A stretch of 64,000 bases of DNA from Paenibacillus sp. IHBB 10380. GTDB taxonomy: Bacteria; Bacillota; Bacilli; Paenibacillales; Paenibacillaceae. This document shows positions 9,479-18,216 of the stretch, one piece after another. A program made the position numbers and the translations under genes. The notes beneath the pieces are model-generated. The model was not told where the DNA came from and did not search any database. It worked only from the letters and a program-made list of their open reading frames with translations. The stretch is taken from positions 5,394,001 to 5,458,000 of the forward strand of contig NZ_CP010976.1 in the NCBI RefSeq assembly GCF_000949425.1, in the 5' to 3' direction. The first letter of the stretch is position 1. Each line of letters opens with the position of its first letter.

Positions 9479-9799
9479 ATGACTGTAGACCAGCAAACAG
9501 AGAACCAAGTGGTTCATCGCAGTACTCGGCATGAGGGTCCTCAAAAACATATTGTTGCCTTTATTTTCTCCATTGTACTCACGGCGATCGCTTTTGCTGC
9601 TGTAGCAGCAGGCGACGTGAATCCAACGTTTACAATTTCTCTGTTGTTGTTCATGGCAGTGTTGCAAGTTATTGTGCAGATGGGATTCTGGATGCACTTG
9701 AAAGATAAAGGTCATTTGATGCCCATTCTCTTCATGGTCGGTGGATTTTTCGTCGCAGGTACGGCAATTATTACTGCATTGTTCTGGATGTGGTGGTAA
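9479..9799 (+). CDS. ctaF: Cytochrome c oxidase subunit IV
   Basis: A 106-residue protein with three membrane segments and the family pattern QVIVQMGFWMHLKDKGHLMPILFM, typical of the bacterial prokaryotic subunit IV (COX4 pro / CtaF). It begins three bases after ctaE, with AAAGGTGGG overlapping the ctaE stop. It is the last gene before a strong intrinsic terminator. Confidence 0.93.
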   Translation: MTVDQQTENQVVHRSTRHEGPQKHIVAFIFSIVLTAIAFAAVAAGDVNPTFTISLLLFMAVLQVIVQMGFWMHLKDKGHLMPILFMVGGFFVAGTAIITALFWMWW

Positions 9800-9805
9800 A
9801 ATGAG

Positions 9806-9836
9806 AAAGAGGTGGCTTGGGCCACCTCTTTTTTTA
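9806..9836 (+). terminator. Terminator of ctaCDEF
   Basis: Perfect hairpin AAAGAGGTGGC / GCCACCTCTTT with a TTGG loop and a T7 run, directly after ctaF. It separates the structural genes from ctaG, which has its own possible -10 (TATAAT, 9889-9894). Confidence 0.93.
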
Positions 9837-9971
9837 AATGATAAGGGTTTATGAATTTCACTCTGTATTCGTTAGAAGTTTAAAGTACTATAATAAGATG
9901 TAATAGGCGTTCATTCGTGATGTTTGTCACTAATTAGACAGAAAATTACCCGGTGAGTAGGAGGTATTCAC

Positions 9972-10883
9972 ATGCTGGGATTAGAATACTTTAGCTTTGC
10001 GGACTTGTGGAGTCCTTTGTTTCTAACAGCTATGCTCTTGGTAACAGCTACGTATTTACTCATAACAGGACCTATGAGTGAGAAGTTTGCAACAGCGGAG
10101 CCTACTTCAGTAGCTAAGAAGATTATGTTCATGAGTGGGATGTTTCTGCTTTATTTAGCTCAAGGGGGACCTGTTAGTCTATTAGGGCATATGATGTTTT
10201 CCTTTCATATGTTGACTATGGCATTCTCCTATCTAGCAGCACCACCATTAATCATGCTGGGTATTCCTACATGGTTGTGGCGAGCTATTCTAAAAGTGAA
10301 CCCCTTCAAGCCTTTAGGATTTCTAGCGAGGCCTATTGTAGCGGCAGTTCTCTTTAATGGCTTGTTCTCGCTTTATCATATCGCGGTAATCCATGATTAC
10401 GTGATGTTGAATTTTACTGCGCATCGCTTGTATTATATTGTATTATTCATAACTTCTGTACTGATGTGGTGGACGCTTATCAATCCACTTCCAGAAGGGA
10501 AACAAGGGTCAAGTCTGGCAAAAATGGGTTATATTTTTCTGAATATGGTTCTGCTCACCCCAGCCTGTGGTCTAATCATATTTGCTTCGCACACGCTGTA
10601 TGCGACTTATAGTGATCCTGTTGTATGGGCTGAAGCTATGGGATACTGTATAAGTGGAGATCCAACGGTATTATTGCAAAATTTCGGTGGACCCACTTTC
10701 TTTAGCATAATGAGTCCACTGGTTGATCAACAAGTTGGCGGTATCGCTATGAAGTTTATTCAGGAGTTTATTTTTGGATCAATGTTGGCCTATGTATTCT
10801 TTCAGTGGTATAGGAAGGAGAACCGTGAAGATGAGGATGCAAAGTCTGATGATCTCTCGGATCAATCTCTGAATCATGTGTAA
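9972..10883 (+). CDS. ctaG: Cytochrome c oxidase assembly factor CtaG
   Basis: A 303-residue membrane protein with about seven hydrophobic segments, of the caa3_CtaG family needed for copper insertion or assembly of the caa3 oxidase in Bacillus. Typical stretches are FSFHMLTMAFSYLAAPPLIMLG, HDYVMLNFTAHRLYYI and DQQVGGIAMKFIQEFIFGSML. The start has TAGGAGG 8 bases upstream. It lies after the ctaCDEF terminator, with TATAAT at 9889-9894 as a possible separate promoter, and is followed by the DUF420 gene. Confidence 0.93.
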   Translation: MLGLEYFSFADLWSPLFLTAMLLVTATYLLITGPMSEKFATAEPTSVAKKIMFMSGMFLLYLAQGGPVSLLGHMMFSFHMLTMAFSYLAAPPLIMLGIPTWLWRAILKVNPFKPLGFLARPIVAAVLFNGLFSLYHIAVIHDYVMLNFTAHRLYYIVLFITSVLMWWTLINPLPEGKQGSSLAKMGYIFLNMVLLTPACGLIIFASHTLYATYSDPVVWAEAMGYCISGDPTVLLQNFGGPTFFSIMSPLVDQQVGGIAMKFIQEFIFGSMLAYVFFQWYRKENREDEDAKSDDLSDQSLNHV

Positions 10884-10914
10884 ATTTTAAAGGTCTTTAA
10901 GGAGGAACATCATC

Positions 10915-11379
10915 ATGGATTTGTATATTATACTTCCAACCATCAGTACCTCATTCATTGTCATTAGTGCAATACTAGTAGCTATTGGTTGGGGGCTCAT
11001 TATTAAAGGGAAGAGAGAAGCGCATAAGAAGGTCATGATCGCTGGAGCTATAGCGGCATTATTATTCTTCATTATCTATATGTCCCGAACTATATTCGTA
11101 GGTAATACTTCATGGGGCGGTTCAGAGGAGCTTCAGATCTACTATCAGATCTTCCTGATATTCCATATTACACTGGCTACAGTAGCAGCTGTATTTGGAA
11201 TTACGACACTTGTACTTGGGTTCAAGGAAAAATACTCTAAGCACCGTAAATGGGGTAAGATCACATCCATTATGTGGTTTTTCACCGCGATAACGGGCGT
11301 TGCTGTTTATGTACTCCTGTATGTTCTATTCCCGGGCGGACATACGAAACCTGTATGGGAAGTCATCTTGGGGATCTAA
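10915..11379 (+). CDS. DUF420 membrane protein (YozB-like)
   Basis: A 154-residue protein with four membrane segments; the pattern LPTISTSFIVISAILVAIGW, KREAHKKVMIAG and FHITLATVAAVFGI fits DUF420, often found next to cta genes. It probably helps oxidase assembly or copper handling, but that is inference from context. AAGGAGGAA lies 8 bases before the start, 31 bases after ctaG, so the two form an operon. Confidence 0.88.
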   Translation: MDLYIILPTISTSFIVISAILVAIGWGLIIKGKREAHKKVMIAGAIAALLFFIIYMSRTIFVGNTSWGGSEELQIYYQIFLIFHITLATVAAVFGITTLVLGFKEKYSKHRKWGKITSIMWFFTAITGVAVYVLLYVLFPGGHTKPVWEVILGI

Positions 11380-11400
11380 ATATAGGAAAGTAAAAATTCC

Positions 11401-11475
11401 CACTACACTTTGCTTGTATTTCTACGAGAAACGGCTTCGCGATCCCTTTAAGGATGGCGAAGCCGTTTCTTCTTG
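11401..11475. repeat. Dispersed palindromic repeat, copy B
   Basis: GAAACGGCTTCGC (11428-11440) and GCGAAGCCGTTTC (11457-11469) form a 13-base-arm inverted repeat. The left flank CACTTTGCTTGTATTTCTACGA aligns with copy A at 2174-2200. It lies just after the DUF420 gene. Confidence 0.75.
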
Positions 11476-11497
11476 TGTGGAATGTTGAAATTGACGA

Positions 11498-11558
11498 TTG
11501 ACACTTGAAATAAGTACACTGTATACTGTGTATAAAGATATATACAGTAGACACAGTG
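11498..11558 (+). promoter_or_regulatory. Promoter with inverted-repeat operator of the GntR/ABC operon
   Basis: A sigma-A promoter TTGACA (11498-11503), 18-base spacer, TATACT (11522-11527). Over the -10 lies an inverted repeat with arms CACTGT-A-TACTGT (11517-11529) and ACAGTA-GAC-ACAGTG (11544-11558). The operon encodes a YtrA-type GntR repressor, whose known B. subtilis relative binds AGTGTA/TACACT-type sites, so autoregulation is likely. Confidence 0.78.
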
Positions 11559-11594
11559 AGTGAGAATTTAACCATTCATAGGGAGCGATACTAA

Positions 11595-12329
11595 GTGAAA
11601 CAAAAAGTGATGAGAGACGCTTGGATGGTTACTAAAAAAGATTTGAAGAGCGAAAGATTTATGATTCTATGGTCAATTATCTTTATGGTTTATACAGGAG
11701 GAGCGACTGGAACTCTAATTGAGAGCGGGCTGAGTCATCAAGACATGGAACAATTCTTTAGCCCCTTCGTTGATAGTATGATGCTTATGCTTATTCCTAT
11801 GCTGGGGTTTTATTTCTCCAGGAAGTCGTTCAAGTATTTAACAGAGGACTCATATACACAGATGCTTGCGTACTTCCGAACATTACCTATTGCCCCTAAT
11901 GTCATTATGAGAGCTAGACATATACAGTTGGGAATCGCATTCATTCTGAACAGTATCGTCTTTTTTACCGTCATATATGTTAGTAGTTATCATATTCGAT
12001 TACAATTATCGATCTTACCGTATATGGCCTTCGCTCTGATATGGATTGGATATTCAATAGCAATAAATGGGTTATATATCTACTTAGAATTTTTGTGTAA
12101 CGGGAAGAAATATTTCTGGATGACGATGTTCCTTATGTTGATCACGGTCATTGTAGGTTTAGGGATACACTTTATGGGTGTAAATATACTGGAATTAACA
12201 TTAGATAGTGCCAAAGCGTATGGATTCGGATCACCGTTCATGTGGGCTGCTCTGATCGGGGGAGTAGTTACCCTAGTTCTATGTGGCAAGTTAACACTTC
12301 ATAAGCTCCAGATGAGAGATCTGGTTTAA
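11595..12329 (+). CDS. ABC transporter permease (ABC-2-like)
   Basis: A 244-residue protein with about six membrane segments (for example IIFMVYTGGATGTLIESG, MMLMLIPMLGFYFS, LGIAFILNSIVFFTVIYVS). It starts with GTG at 11595; ATAGGGAGCG lies upstream. It resembles the membrane partner of small Bacillus GntR-regulated ABC systems (Ytr-like). The regulator and an ATPase gene follow in the same direction. Substrate unknown; such systems often respond to cell-wall-active compounds. Confidence 0.78.
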   Translation: MKQKVMRDAWMVTKKDLKSERFMILWSIIFMVYTGGATGTLIESGLSHQDMEQFFSPFVDSMMLMLIPMLGFYFSRKSFKYLTEDSYTQMLAYFRTLPIAPNVIMRARHIQLGIAFILNSIVFFTVIYVSSYHIRLQLSILPYMAFALIWIGYSIAINGLYIYLEFLCNGKKYFWMTMFLMLITVIVGLGIHFMGVNILELTLDSAKAYGFGSPFMWAALIGGVVTLVLCGKLTLHKLQMRDLV

Positions 12330-12373
12330 CAAGGAAATATAACTGAATAGAGTGTAGAAGTGAGGTGTGAAAG

Positions 12374-12778
12374 GTGTGGATTCCAATTCAAATTAATGAG
12401 AATAGTGCGGAGCCGCTTTATCATCAAATTGAGACCCAATTGAGATCGCTCATTATTAATGGACAGATTGAAGAAGGCAAACTTTTACCATCGATCAGGG
12501 AATTTGCTGGGGGATTGAACTGTAGTGTCATTACCGTTAGAAGAGTGTATCAGGATTTAGAGAGTGAAGGACTTCTGAGAACGAAGCAAGGGACAGGAAC
12601 CTTTGTTGCTAAAGTTGGGCAGCCACAACGTGAAATATTTCGAAGGGAAGCTGTAGAAGAAGCCCTAAATAAGGCAGTTGATGTTGGGATCTCTGTTCAG
12701 TGTAGTGAGGAAGAATTGAGCAAATTGTTTCTGAGCATTGTGAATCGTAAATATCATGGTGAGGAAGGGGATGAGTAA
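12374..12778 (+). CDS. GntR-family regulator, YtrA type
   Basis: A 134-residue protein with an N-terminal winged helix (AEPLYHQIETQLRSLI, then LPSIREFAGGLNCSVITVRRVYQDLE, then RTKQGTGTFVA) and the short C-terminal tail typical of the YtrA subfamily. It starts with GTG at 12374, with GTGAGGTG upstream. It probably represses its own operon through the inverted repeat at 11517-11558; inducers are unknown. It sits between permease and ATPase genes, as in related systems. Confidence 0.87.
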   Translation: MWIPIQINENSAEPLYHQIETQLRSLIINGQIEEGKLLPSIREFAGGLNCSVITVRRVYQDLESEGLLRTKQGTGTFVAKVGQPQREIFRREAVEEALNKAVDVGISVQCSEEELSKLFLSIVNRKYHGEEGDE

Positions 12779-12783
12779 CACAT

Positions 12784-13674
12784 ATGGATCAGATCGCAAT
12801 TGAGCTCCGAGGTGTCAAGAAGGAACGTCGAACCACAACGATTGGGCCACTTAACCTCTCCATTCCTCAAGGCTATGTGATTGGAATGGTCGGTGAGAAC
12901 GGCGCAGGTAAAAGCACATTAATTCATATGATGATGCAGACCATTATTCCAGATGAAGGAAGTATACAATGGTTCGGAGAATCTTACCAGAGTCCCCTCC
13001 CCCTAGGAATTAGACGGAATATTGGATATGTAGCTGAAAATACGAATAGTGAGGAAAATAACTTAACCGTAGAGGAGGCATCTAAATTCCGAGCCTATTG
13101 GTACCCTGAGTGGGATCATGAGTTGTTCGAAGAACTGATGACGAAGTTCAAGGTTCCGCGTGGGATGAAGTTGAGCAAGATGTCCAAGGGTGAAAGGCGA
13201 AAGTTCGAAATATCAGCGGCGCTGGCGCCTCATCCCAAGCTATTACTACTTGATGAGCCTTCTTCTGGGTTAGACCCTTTTGCCTGGAAAATGATGATGG
13301 ATGTCCTTAATGAGTATATGATGCAAGGGGATACAACGATTCTGTTGTCCACTCATATTGTAGATGAAGTCAGAAGGCTTGCCGACTACATTATGCTTAT
13401 GCATCAGGGGCAAGTATATGGCATGTTGGAGAAAGACAGTCTCATGGATAACTGGAAAGAAATATGGGTTAGTGGTGATGCCGATTTGGTAGAGGATTTA
13501 CCAGGAGTGATAGAGTGGCATCAGGAATCTAAGGGTGTATTGCGAATAATTACGACGGAGTGTCTAAGTGTTGAACGAATTCTTCAGGAATCTGGGATTG
13601 CTATTATCAGGACACGAGGTCTAGAGCTTGATGAAATATTAAGTCTATGGATACAAAGACAAATAACTGCCTAA
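12784..13674 (+). CDS. ABC transporter ATP-binding protein
   Basis: A 296-residue ATPase with Walker A GENGAGKST (about residues 39-47), signature SKGERRK, Walker B LLLLDEPSSGLDP and switch histidine LLSTHIVDEV. It powers the permease encoded at 11595. AAGGGGATGAG precedes the start, which lies five bases after the GntR gene, so they are co-translated. Substrate not evident. Confidence 0.9.
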   Translation: MDQIAIELRGVKKERRTTTIGPLNLSIPQGYVIGMVGENGAGKSTLIHMMMQTIIPDEGSIQWFGESYQSPLPLGIRRNIGYVAENTNSEENNLTVEEASKFRAYWYPEWDHELFEELMTKFKVPRGMKLSKMSKGERRKFEISAALAPHPKLLLLDEPSSGLDPFAWKMMMDVLNEYMMQGDTTILLSTHIVDEVRRLADYIMLMHQGQVYGMLEKDSLMDNWKEIWVSGDADLVEDLPGVIEWHQESKGVLRIITTECLSVERILQESGIAIIRTRGLELDEILSLWIQRQITA

Positions 13675-13695
13675 GTGCAGTGAGAGAGGGGTAAT

Positions 13696-14607
13696 ATGAA
13701 TATGGAATCTTTGAAATTGGAACATGTAGTCAAGCAATACGGAGATAAGACAGCAGTAAATCAATTGTCTCTGAAGGTAGAAGAAGGGGAAATCTACGGA
13801 CTTCTTGGCGCTAATGGAGCGGGTAAAACAACAACAATGAGGATGGTGCTAGGTCTCATTTATCCTGATGGTGGGGAGATAAGTTATAACGGTAAACCAC
13901 ATAGTGCAGAACTTCAGCAAATTATGGGGTACTTACCAGAGGAACGAGGACTTTATCCGAAGGTTAAGGTTAGTGAACAGATTACTTATTTAGCACAGCT
14001 TCGGGGAGTGTCTAAGAAACAGGCAGATAAGAACCTTCGTTATTGGCTAGAACGCTTTGAAGTTCCTGAGTATTATGATAAAAAAATAGAAGAGCTCTCC
14101 AAAGGTAATCAGCAAAAAATGGGCTTCATAGCTGCTGTAGTACATAGTCCTCAAATTCTTATACTAGATGAAGCATTCAGCGGCTTGGACCCTGTAAATG
14201 TAGAGCTATTAAAGTCTACAGTTAAAGAACTACGCGATAAAGGAACTAGCATATTGTTCTCCACTCACCGCATGGAGCATGTAGAGGAACTATGCCAGAA
14301 CATTACGATTATGCATCGTTCGAATCCGATCATTCAAGGAAGATTGAAAGAAATCAAAGGCAGATACCCGCGTGAGCAAGTCATTCTTAACACAACAAGT
14401 GAAGTTACAGGCATAGAGAATATTGCGGGTGTAACGAAGGTAGAGCCACAAGAACAGGGAGGATATGTAATTACCATATCTGACGCATCAGCAGCGCAGC
14501 TTATATTGCAAACGGCTATGCAACAAAGTGTAGTAGAGCGTTTTGAAATAAAGGAACCCACATTAAATCAAATATTTATTAAAGAGGTAGGTGAGTCTAA
14601 TGAATAA
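13696..14607 (+). CDS. ABC transporter ATP-binding protein, NatA-like
   Basis: A 303-residue ATPase: Walker A GANGAGKTTT, signature LSKGNQQKMGF, Walker B ILILDEAFSGLDP, H-loop STHRMEHVEELC. The C-terminal extension after residue 220 (REQVILNTTSEVTG...) is typical of DUF4162-type NatA and bacitracin-export ATPases. The stop overlaps the next gene, a NatB-like permease. AGAGGGGT lies upstream. Known NatAB exports sodium; here that is a family-level inference. Confidence 0.88.
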   Translation: MNMESLKLEHVVKQYGDKTAVNQLSLKVEEGEIYGLLGANGAGKTTTMRMVLGLIYPDGGEISYNGKPHSAELQQIMGYLPEERGLYPKVKVSEQITYLAQLRGVSKKQADKNLRYWLERFEVPEYYDKKIEELSKGNQQKMGFIAAVVHSPQILILDEAFSGLDPVNVELLKSTVKELRDKGTSILFSTHRMEHVEELCQNITIMHRSNPIIQGRLKEIKGRYPREQVILNTTSEVTGIENIAGVTKVEPQEQGGYVITISDASAAQLILQTAMQQSVVERFEIKEPTLNQIFIKEVGESNE

Positions 14608-15892
14608 GATGGGGACTGTAATTGGATTTACATTTCGAAATAAAGTGAAAACCAAATCCTTCCTAGTAACGACCATTATTCTAGCATTAATCATGTCCAT
14701 TGGTATTAATATTCCGTATTTCATACAGTTATTTACGGGGGATGACTTGAAGAATGAAGTTACAAAAATCGGTCTTGTATATGAGCAACAAGTCGAGCTG
14801 GCAGATCAATTGGATTCATATTGGCAAGCACAGAAGAGCGGCGACTTCACCTTCGTGAAATATGATATGGCAAATGAAGAAACCTTAAATAAAGATATTG
14901 AAGAAGGCAAAATCGAAGGTTATCTACAGTTTGTATCAGATGAGAAAGCAGTGTTCCCAGCTGTTCTTTATTCTTCTGACGAAGAGAACGGTCTGAGTCC
15001 AGTAGTTCAGGCAGATTTAACGGGTGCATTACAAGCTGTTAAGATGCAATATATTGTAAAGGGTGCACTAACTGCGGAACAGACAGCAGCGTTGGCAACC
15101 CCGGTGCAGTTGGATTCACGTCAAGTAAATAATACTTCGACGGATGTGCCTGATACAGAAGAAGAGGTTGCTCAGAAAGTGATCAATTATGGTGTGGTCT
15201 ACGTGTTGTTAATTCTGTTCTTCTTCACTTCGATCTCTACTGGAAATATGATTGCCTCTGAAGTAACAACGGAGAAGAGCTCACGGATTATGGAAATTCT
15301 AATTACGAGTGTGTCACCAATTTACCAAATGTTCGGAAAGATTATAGGGATGTTCTTAGTAGGATTAACACAGATCGCTGTATTTATTATAGTAGTCATA
15401 GGGAATGTGATGATGCCGCAAAATAAAGCCATCCTAGCCGACTTTGACCTAAATCTTTCAAATGTAAGCATAGATGTGCTAGTCTACGGATTTATCTTCT
15501 ACTTGCTAGGTTACTTCCTGTTTGCCGTATTATTCGCTGCAGTCGGTTCTATCGTTAGCCGCACAGAAGACTTAGCACAAGCGGTTATGCCGATTACGAT
15601 GCTGACCTTAGCAGCATTCTACATCGCAACATTCAGCTTCGGAGTACCTAATTCCATGCTAATGAAAGTAGCAACCTATATCCCGTTCTTCTCACCTACT
15701 ACGGTGATCGTCCGAATCGGTGTTGGAGATATCGCTATTTGGGAGATCTGGGTATCCATACTTATCTTAGTTGTATCTATTCTCGTATTAGGTTGGTTAT
15801 CCGCGAAGATCTACCGTACAGGTGTACTGATGTATGGTAAACGCCCAACCATGAAAGAACTTCGTAAAGCGATGAAGGCTTATAAGATATAG
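14600..15892 (+). CDS. ABC transporter permease, NatB-like (ABC-2 family)
   Basis: About 430 residues: an N-terminal membrane segment (FLVTTIILALIMSIGINIPYFI), a large extracytoplasmic domain (to about residue 190), then five or six membrane segments ending in ISILVLGWLSAKIYRTGVLMYGKR. This is the NatB/YhaP architecture. I choose ATG at 14600, overlapping the NatA-like stop by eight bases, over the GTG at 14591; AGAGGT at 14583-14588 fits it better. Works with the upstream ATPase. Confidence 0.87.
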   Translation: MNKMGTVIGFTFRNKVKTKSFLVTTIILALIMSIGINIPYFIQLFTGDDLKNEVTKIGLVYEQQVELADQLDSYWQAQKSGDFTFVKYDMANEETLNKDIEEGKIEGYLQFVSDEKAVFPAVLYSSDEENGLSPVVQADLTGALQAVKMQYIVKGALTAEQTAALATPVQLDSRQVNNTSTDVPDTEEEVAQKVINYGVVYVLLILFFFTSISTGNMIASEVTTEKSSRIMEILITSVSPIYQMFGKIIGMFLVGLTQIAVFIIVVIGNVMMPQNKAILADFDLNLSNVSIDVLVYGFIFYLLGYFLFAVLFAAVGSIVSRTEDLAQAVMPITMLTLAAFYIATFSFGVPNSMLMKVATYIPFFSPTTVIVRIGVGDIAIWEIWVSILILVVSILVLGWLSAKIYRTGVLMYGKRPTMKELRKAMKAYKI

Positions 15893-15987
15893 ATTTAAGT
15901 TTGAGAATGTGTGTAAACTTTATGGTATATTGACGTTCGCTTGAGTGTATAATGGCATTAGCTTTAGGTTATAATGGCATTGAATTT

Positions 15988-16030
15988 AAAACCCAGTTGC
16001 AGCATTTCCTTGCTGTAACTGGGTTTTTCT
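15988..16030 (+). terminator. Terminator after the NatAB-like operon
   Basis: Hairpin AAAACCCAGTTGCAGC / GCTGTAACTGGGTTTT with T-rich tail. It is preceded by two copies of ATAATGGCATT (15949 and 15971) of unknown meaning. Confidence 0.9.
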
Positions 16031-16580
16031 TTTGAACTGTACTGAATTCAATTGTTATGGAGTAGTTAATTTAGCCCAAACTGCACTTTCTATAATAATG
16101 ACGTTTCTATGTAAAGTGAGGTTTTTGTTACACAGTAAAGATACATACAGTAGTATTGTTCAATGACATTATAGATATGGGGGAAATCTTGAGGGGATAA
16201 TCAAAAAATCAATGGAATGAAGATTAATGAAAAATAAAGTTAAAAGCTACCCAAAAAGCAGCCATCTTAATCATCAATGAAATGAATGTCAGATGAAAAT
16301 AAAGTATTAAACTCTTCATTAAGCTCCCATGAAAATTAAATTAGCTCAAAACCTGAAAAAGAGCAAAATAAAGTAGACCCAGAATAACACTTTTAAAAAA
16401 AAAGCTGAGCCTCGTGAGTAATCCATATAGAACTTGTAAGATCTTTAAAAAAAAGCAAAAATATCTTTGACAACAAACATAAAGGCAGGGCTGGTGCAAC
16501 AACCAAAAAAGGATTAATCTCCCATGAGTGCTACCCATATAGGGCGCGACATTCTGTGATGCACCGTGGTGGTCGGAGTC
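16031..16580. other. AT-rich region without a supportable gene
   Basis: Many A-runs (for example around 16390-16400 and 16446-16456) and no ORF with a ribosome site. The minus-strand 65-codon hydrophobic ORF at 16341-16538 could be the debris of a decayed membrane-protein gene, but nothing proves it. It borders the repeat-rich cassette-like array on its right. Confidence 0.4.
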
Positions 16581-16582
16581 AG

Positions 16583-16724
16583 ACTAACGGTTGGGCTCTA
16601 TGGCACGATAGCTTATCGACCTTCTTCGCCAGCCGTACAAACAGTATAGACAGTGGCATCCATTTTCATCCTCTGTGGTGCAGCGCTGTTCTTGCGCTGC
16701 ATGTATGGCTAACGGGCAGTATAG
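16583..16724. repeat. Cassette-type repeat pair, copy 1
   Basis: A diverged left motif ACTAACGG...CACGATAG (16583-16611) and a right motif CTAACGGGCAGTATAG (16709-16724), with a strong stem in between (GCAGCGC...GCGCTGC, 16680-16700). It has the same left-motif, hairpin, right-motif layout as the elements at 17338-17445, 18015-18093 and 18665-18786. Confidence 0.65.
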
Positions 16725-16808
16725 CGTAATAGTCCTCTTCTTTATATATATGATACAATACCCCATAAAGGGATGTGGATTGTCTTTTACATGAAGAGGG
16801 GATTGTTA

Positions 16809-17336
16809 ATGCAAACAGTTTATATAGTGTCAGGACCAGCAGGAGTCGGAAAGTCAACGACTTCAAGTATATTAGTGAGTGCCTTAAAAAACAGTGCAAA
16901 TATTTCAGGTGATGATGTAAGCCATATGCACATTAATGGTCGTCAGAAGCCTTGGGAGAGTGAACTGGAGTTATCCCTTATTTGGAATAATATCTTGAGT
17001 CTTACTCAAAATTTCCTTCTCAATGGAATTGATGTTGTAATTGATTATGTTACTTTCCCAGATGAGGCATATTGGCTTAAAGATAAGTTGAAGGGGTTAA
17101 CCGAAAATGTCGTCTATGTGGTTTTATGGAGTGACCATGAGACTCTGTTAAAAAGAGACCAATTGAGGTTGCCCGAACACCAGATGGGAGAGCGGTGTCT
17201 TATTTTAATCGAAGAATTCAAAGAATCAGGATTTAAAAATAAACATTTGCTCGATACGAGTAAGACAATTGCTGATGGTATCCATCTAGTTATCGAAGAG
17301 ATTGTAAACAATAAACAATACAGGTTAGAGGATTAA
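16809..17336 (+). CDS. P-loop kinase-like protein (AAA family)
   Basis: About 175 residues beginning QTVYIVSGPAGVGKSTTSS, a clear Walker A (GPAGVGKS). Later VVIDYVTFPDEAYW and LWSDHETLLKRDQLR fit the small-molecule or nucleotide kinase fold of gene-cassette type proteins. The start is set at ATG 16809, with AAGAGGGG 8 bases upstream, rather than the in-frame ATG at 16773. It is flanked on both sides by the CTAACGGGCAG element. Substrate unknown. Confidence 0.78.
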   Translation: MQTVYIVSGPAGVGKSTTSSILVSALKNSANISGDDVSHMHINGRQKPWESELELSLIWNNILSLTQNFLLNGIDVVIDYVTFPDEAYWLKDKLKGLTENVVYVVLWSDHETLLKRDQLRLPEHQMGERCLILIEEFKESGFKNKHLLDTSKTIADGIHLVIEEIVNNKQYRLED

Positions 17337-17337
17337 G

Positions 17338-17445
17338 CTAGCGGGAAACATTGGTTGAATATCAGTCAACATATTAATTGTCGCCTTTTTTCTGTCGCAT
17401 CCGGATGAAACTACGCACTTCTTCTTGAACTAACGGGCAGGATAG
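17338..17445. repeat. Cassette-type repeat pair, copy 2
   Basis: Left motif CTAGCGGGAAAC (17338-17349) touches the stop of the kinase gene; right motif GAACTAACGGGCAGGATAG is at 17427-17445. The inner 17363-17440 segment (CATATTAATTGT...CTTTTTTCTGTCG...ATCCGGATGA...) is almost identical to 18704-18782. Confidence 0.8.
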
Positions 17446-17513
17446 TTTAACAAAATATGGAATTGGACTAGGAGATTTGAATATCTGATTTAAATAGAAA
17501 TGAGGAAATATCA

Positions 17514-18017
17514 ATGGTAACTATACAAAAGGTCGAATATGATCAAAAATCAACTTTAAGAAATCTCCTCGAGCTGTATAATTATGATTTTGGTGAATTT
17601 GACCCAGAAGATGTAAATGAAAACGGCTTATATGGTTACTTGTATCTGGATCACTATTGGACAGAAGAAGGCAGACATCCCTTTTTTATACGTGTAGATG
17701 GAAAACTCGCTGGATTTGCGCTAGTAAGAAGGATTGGAACAAATGAACATATTCAACCAATTTATTCGGTGGCTGAATTCTTTGTAATGAAAAAATACAG
17801 GAAACTTGGAGTAGGTCTAATCGCTTCTAATGAAATATTTAATCGATTCTGCGGAATTTGGAAAGTTGCTCAAATAGAGACTAATAAACCAGCCCAAATA
17901 TTTTGGAGAAAGGTAATTGAAAGATATACAAATAACGGCTTCGAAGAGGTTAGAGAAGATGATTGGGATGGTCCAATACAAACATTTTCTAACGAAAATC
18001 ATATAGTCATCGATTGA
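17514..18017 (+). CDS. GNAT-family N-acetyltransferase
   Basis: A 167-residue protein with the acetyl-CoA-binding region FFVMKKYRKLGVGLIASNEIF (motif A, R/Q-x-x-G-x-G/A as RKLGVG) and the family ending YTNNGFEEVREDD. It would transfer an acetyl group to an unknown amine. TGAGGAAA lies just upstream of ATG 17514. It sits alone between two copies of the repeat, like its neighbours, and is probably a cassette-borne gene. Confidence 0.85.
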   Translation: MVTIQKVEYDQKSTLRNLLELYNYDFGEFDPEDVNENGLYGYLYLDHYWTEEGRHPFFIRVDGKLAGFALVRRIGTNEHIQPIYSVAEFFVMKKYRKLGVGLIASNEIFNRFCGIWKVAQIETNKPAQIFWRKVIERYTNNGFEEVREDDWDGPIQTFSNENHIVID

Positions 18018-18093
18018 ACTAAAGGGACACTATAGTTCAATAAAGAAAGGGCTGCCGTGAGGTAGCTCTTTGTTCAACTAACGGGCAGGATAG
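18015..18093. repeat. Cassette-type repeat pair, copy 3
   Basis: Left motif GAACTAAAGGGACACTATAG (18016-18035), then a hairpin AAAGGGCTGCC / GGTAGCTCTTT, then right motif CAACTAACGGGCAGGATAG (18075-18093). It begins inside the stop codon of the GNAT gene. The hairpin also looks like a terminator. Confidence 0.78.
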
Positions 18094-18216
18094 TATGGTG
18101 GCGATTAATTATCTTTACAAAAGCTTCCCTTTTCCACGTTTGACTCTGTATGATAGTACAGAAGATTTATCAAGGGGATTAATCTTTTAATAAATTAGAA
18201 ATACGGAGGCTGAGTA

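Noticed and set aside
15930..15976. Promoter suggested by TTGACG and two TATAAT sequences
   Set aside because: Spacings of 12 and about 34 bases do not suit sigma-A, and a terminator follows at once.
16341..16538. 65-codon hydrophobic minus-strand ORF
   Set aside because: No ribosome site; hydrophobicity arises from A/T-rich runs. At best a gene remnant.
16584..16766. Minus-strand ORFs across the first repeat element
   Set aside because: They read through palindromic repeat DNA and lack start signals.
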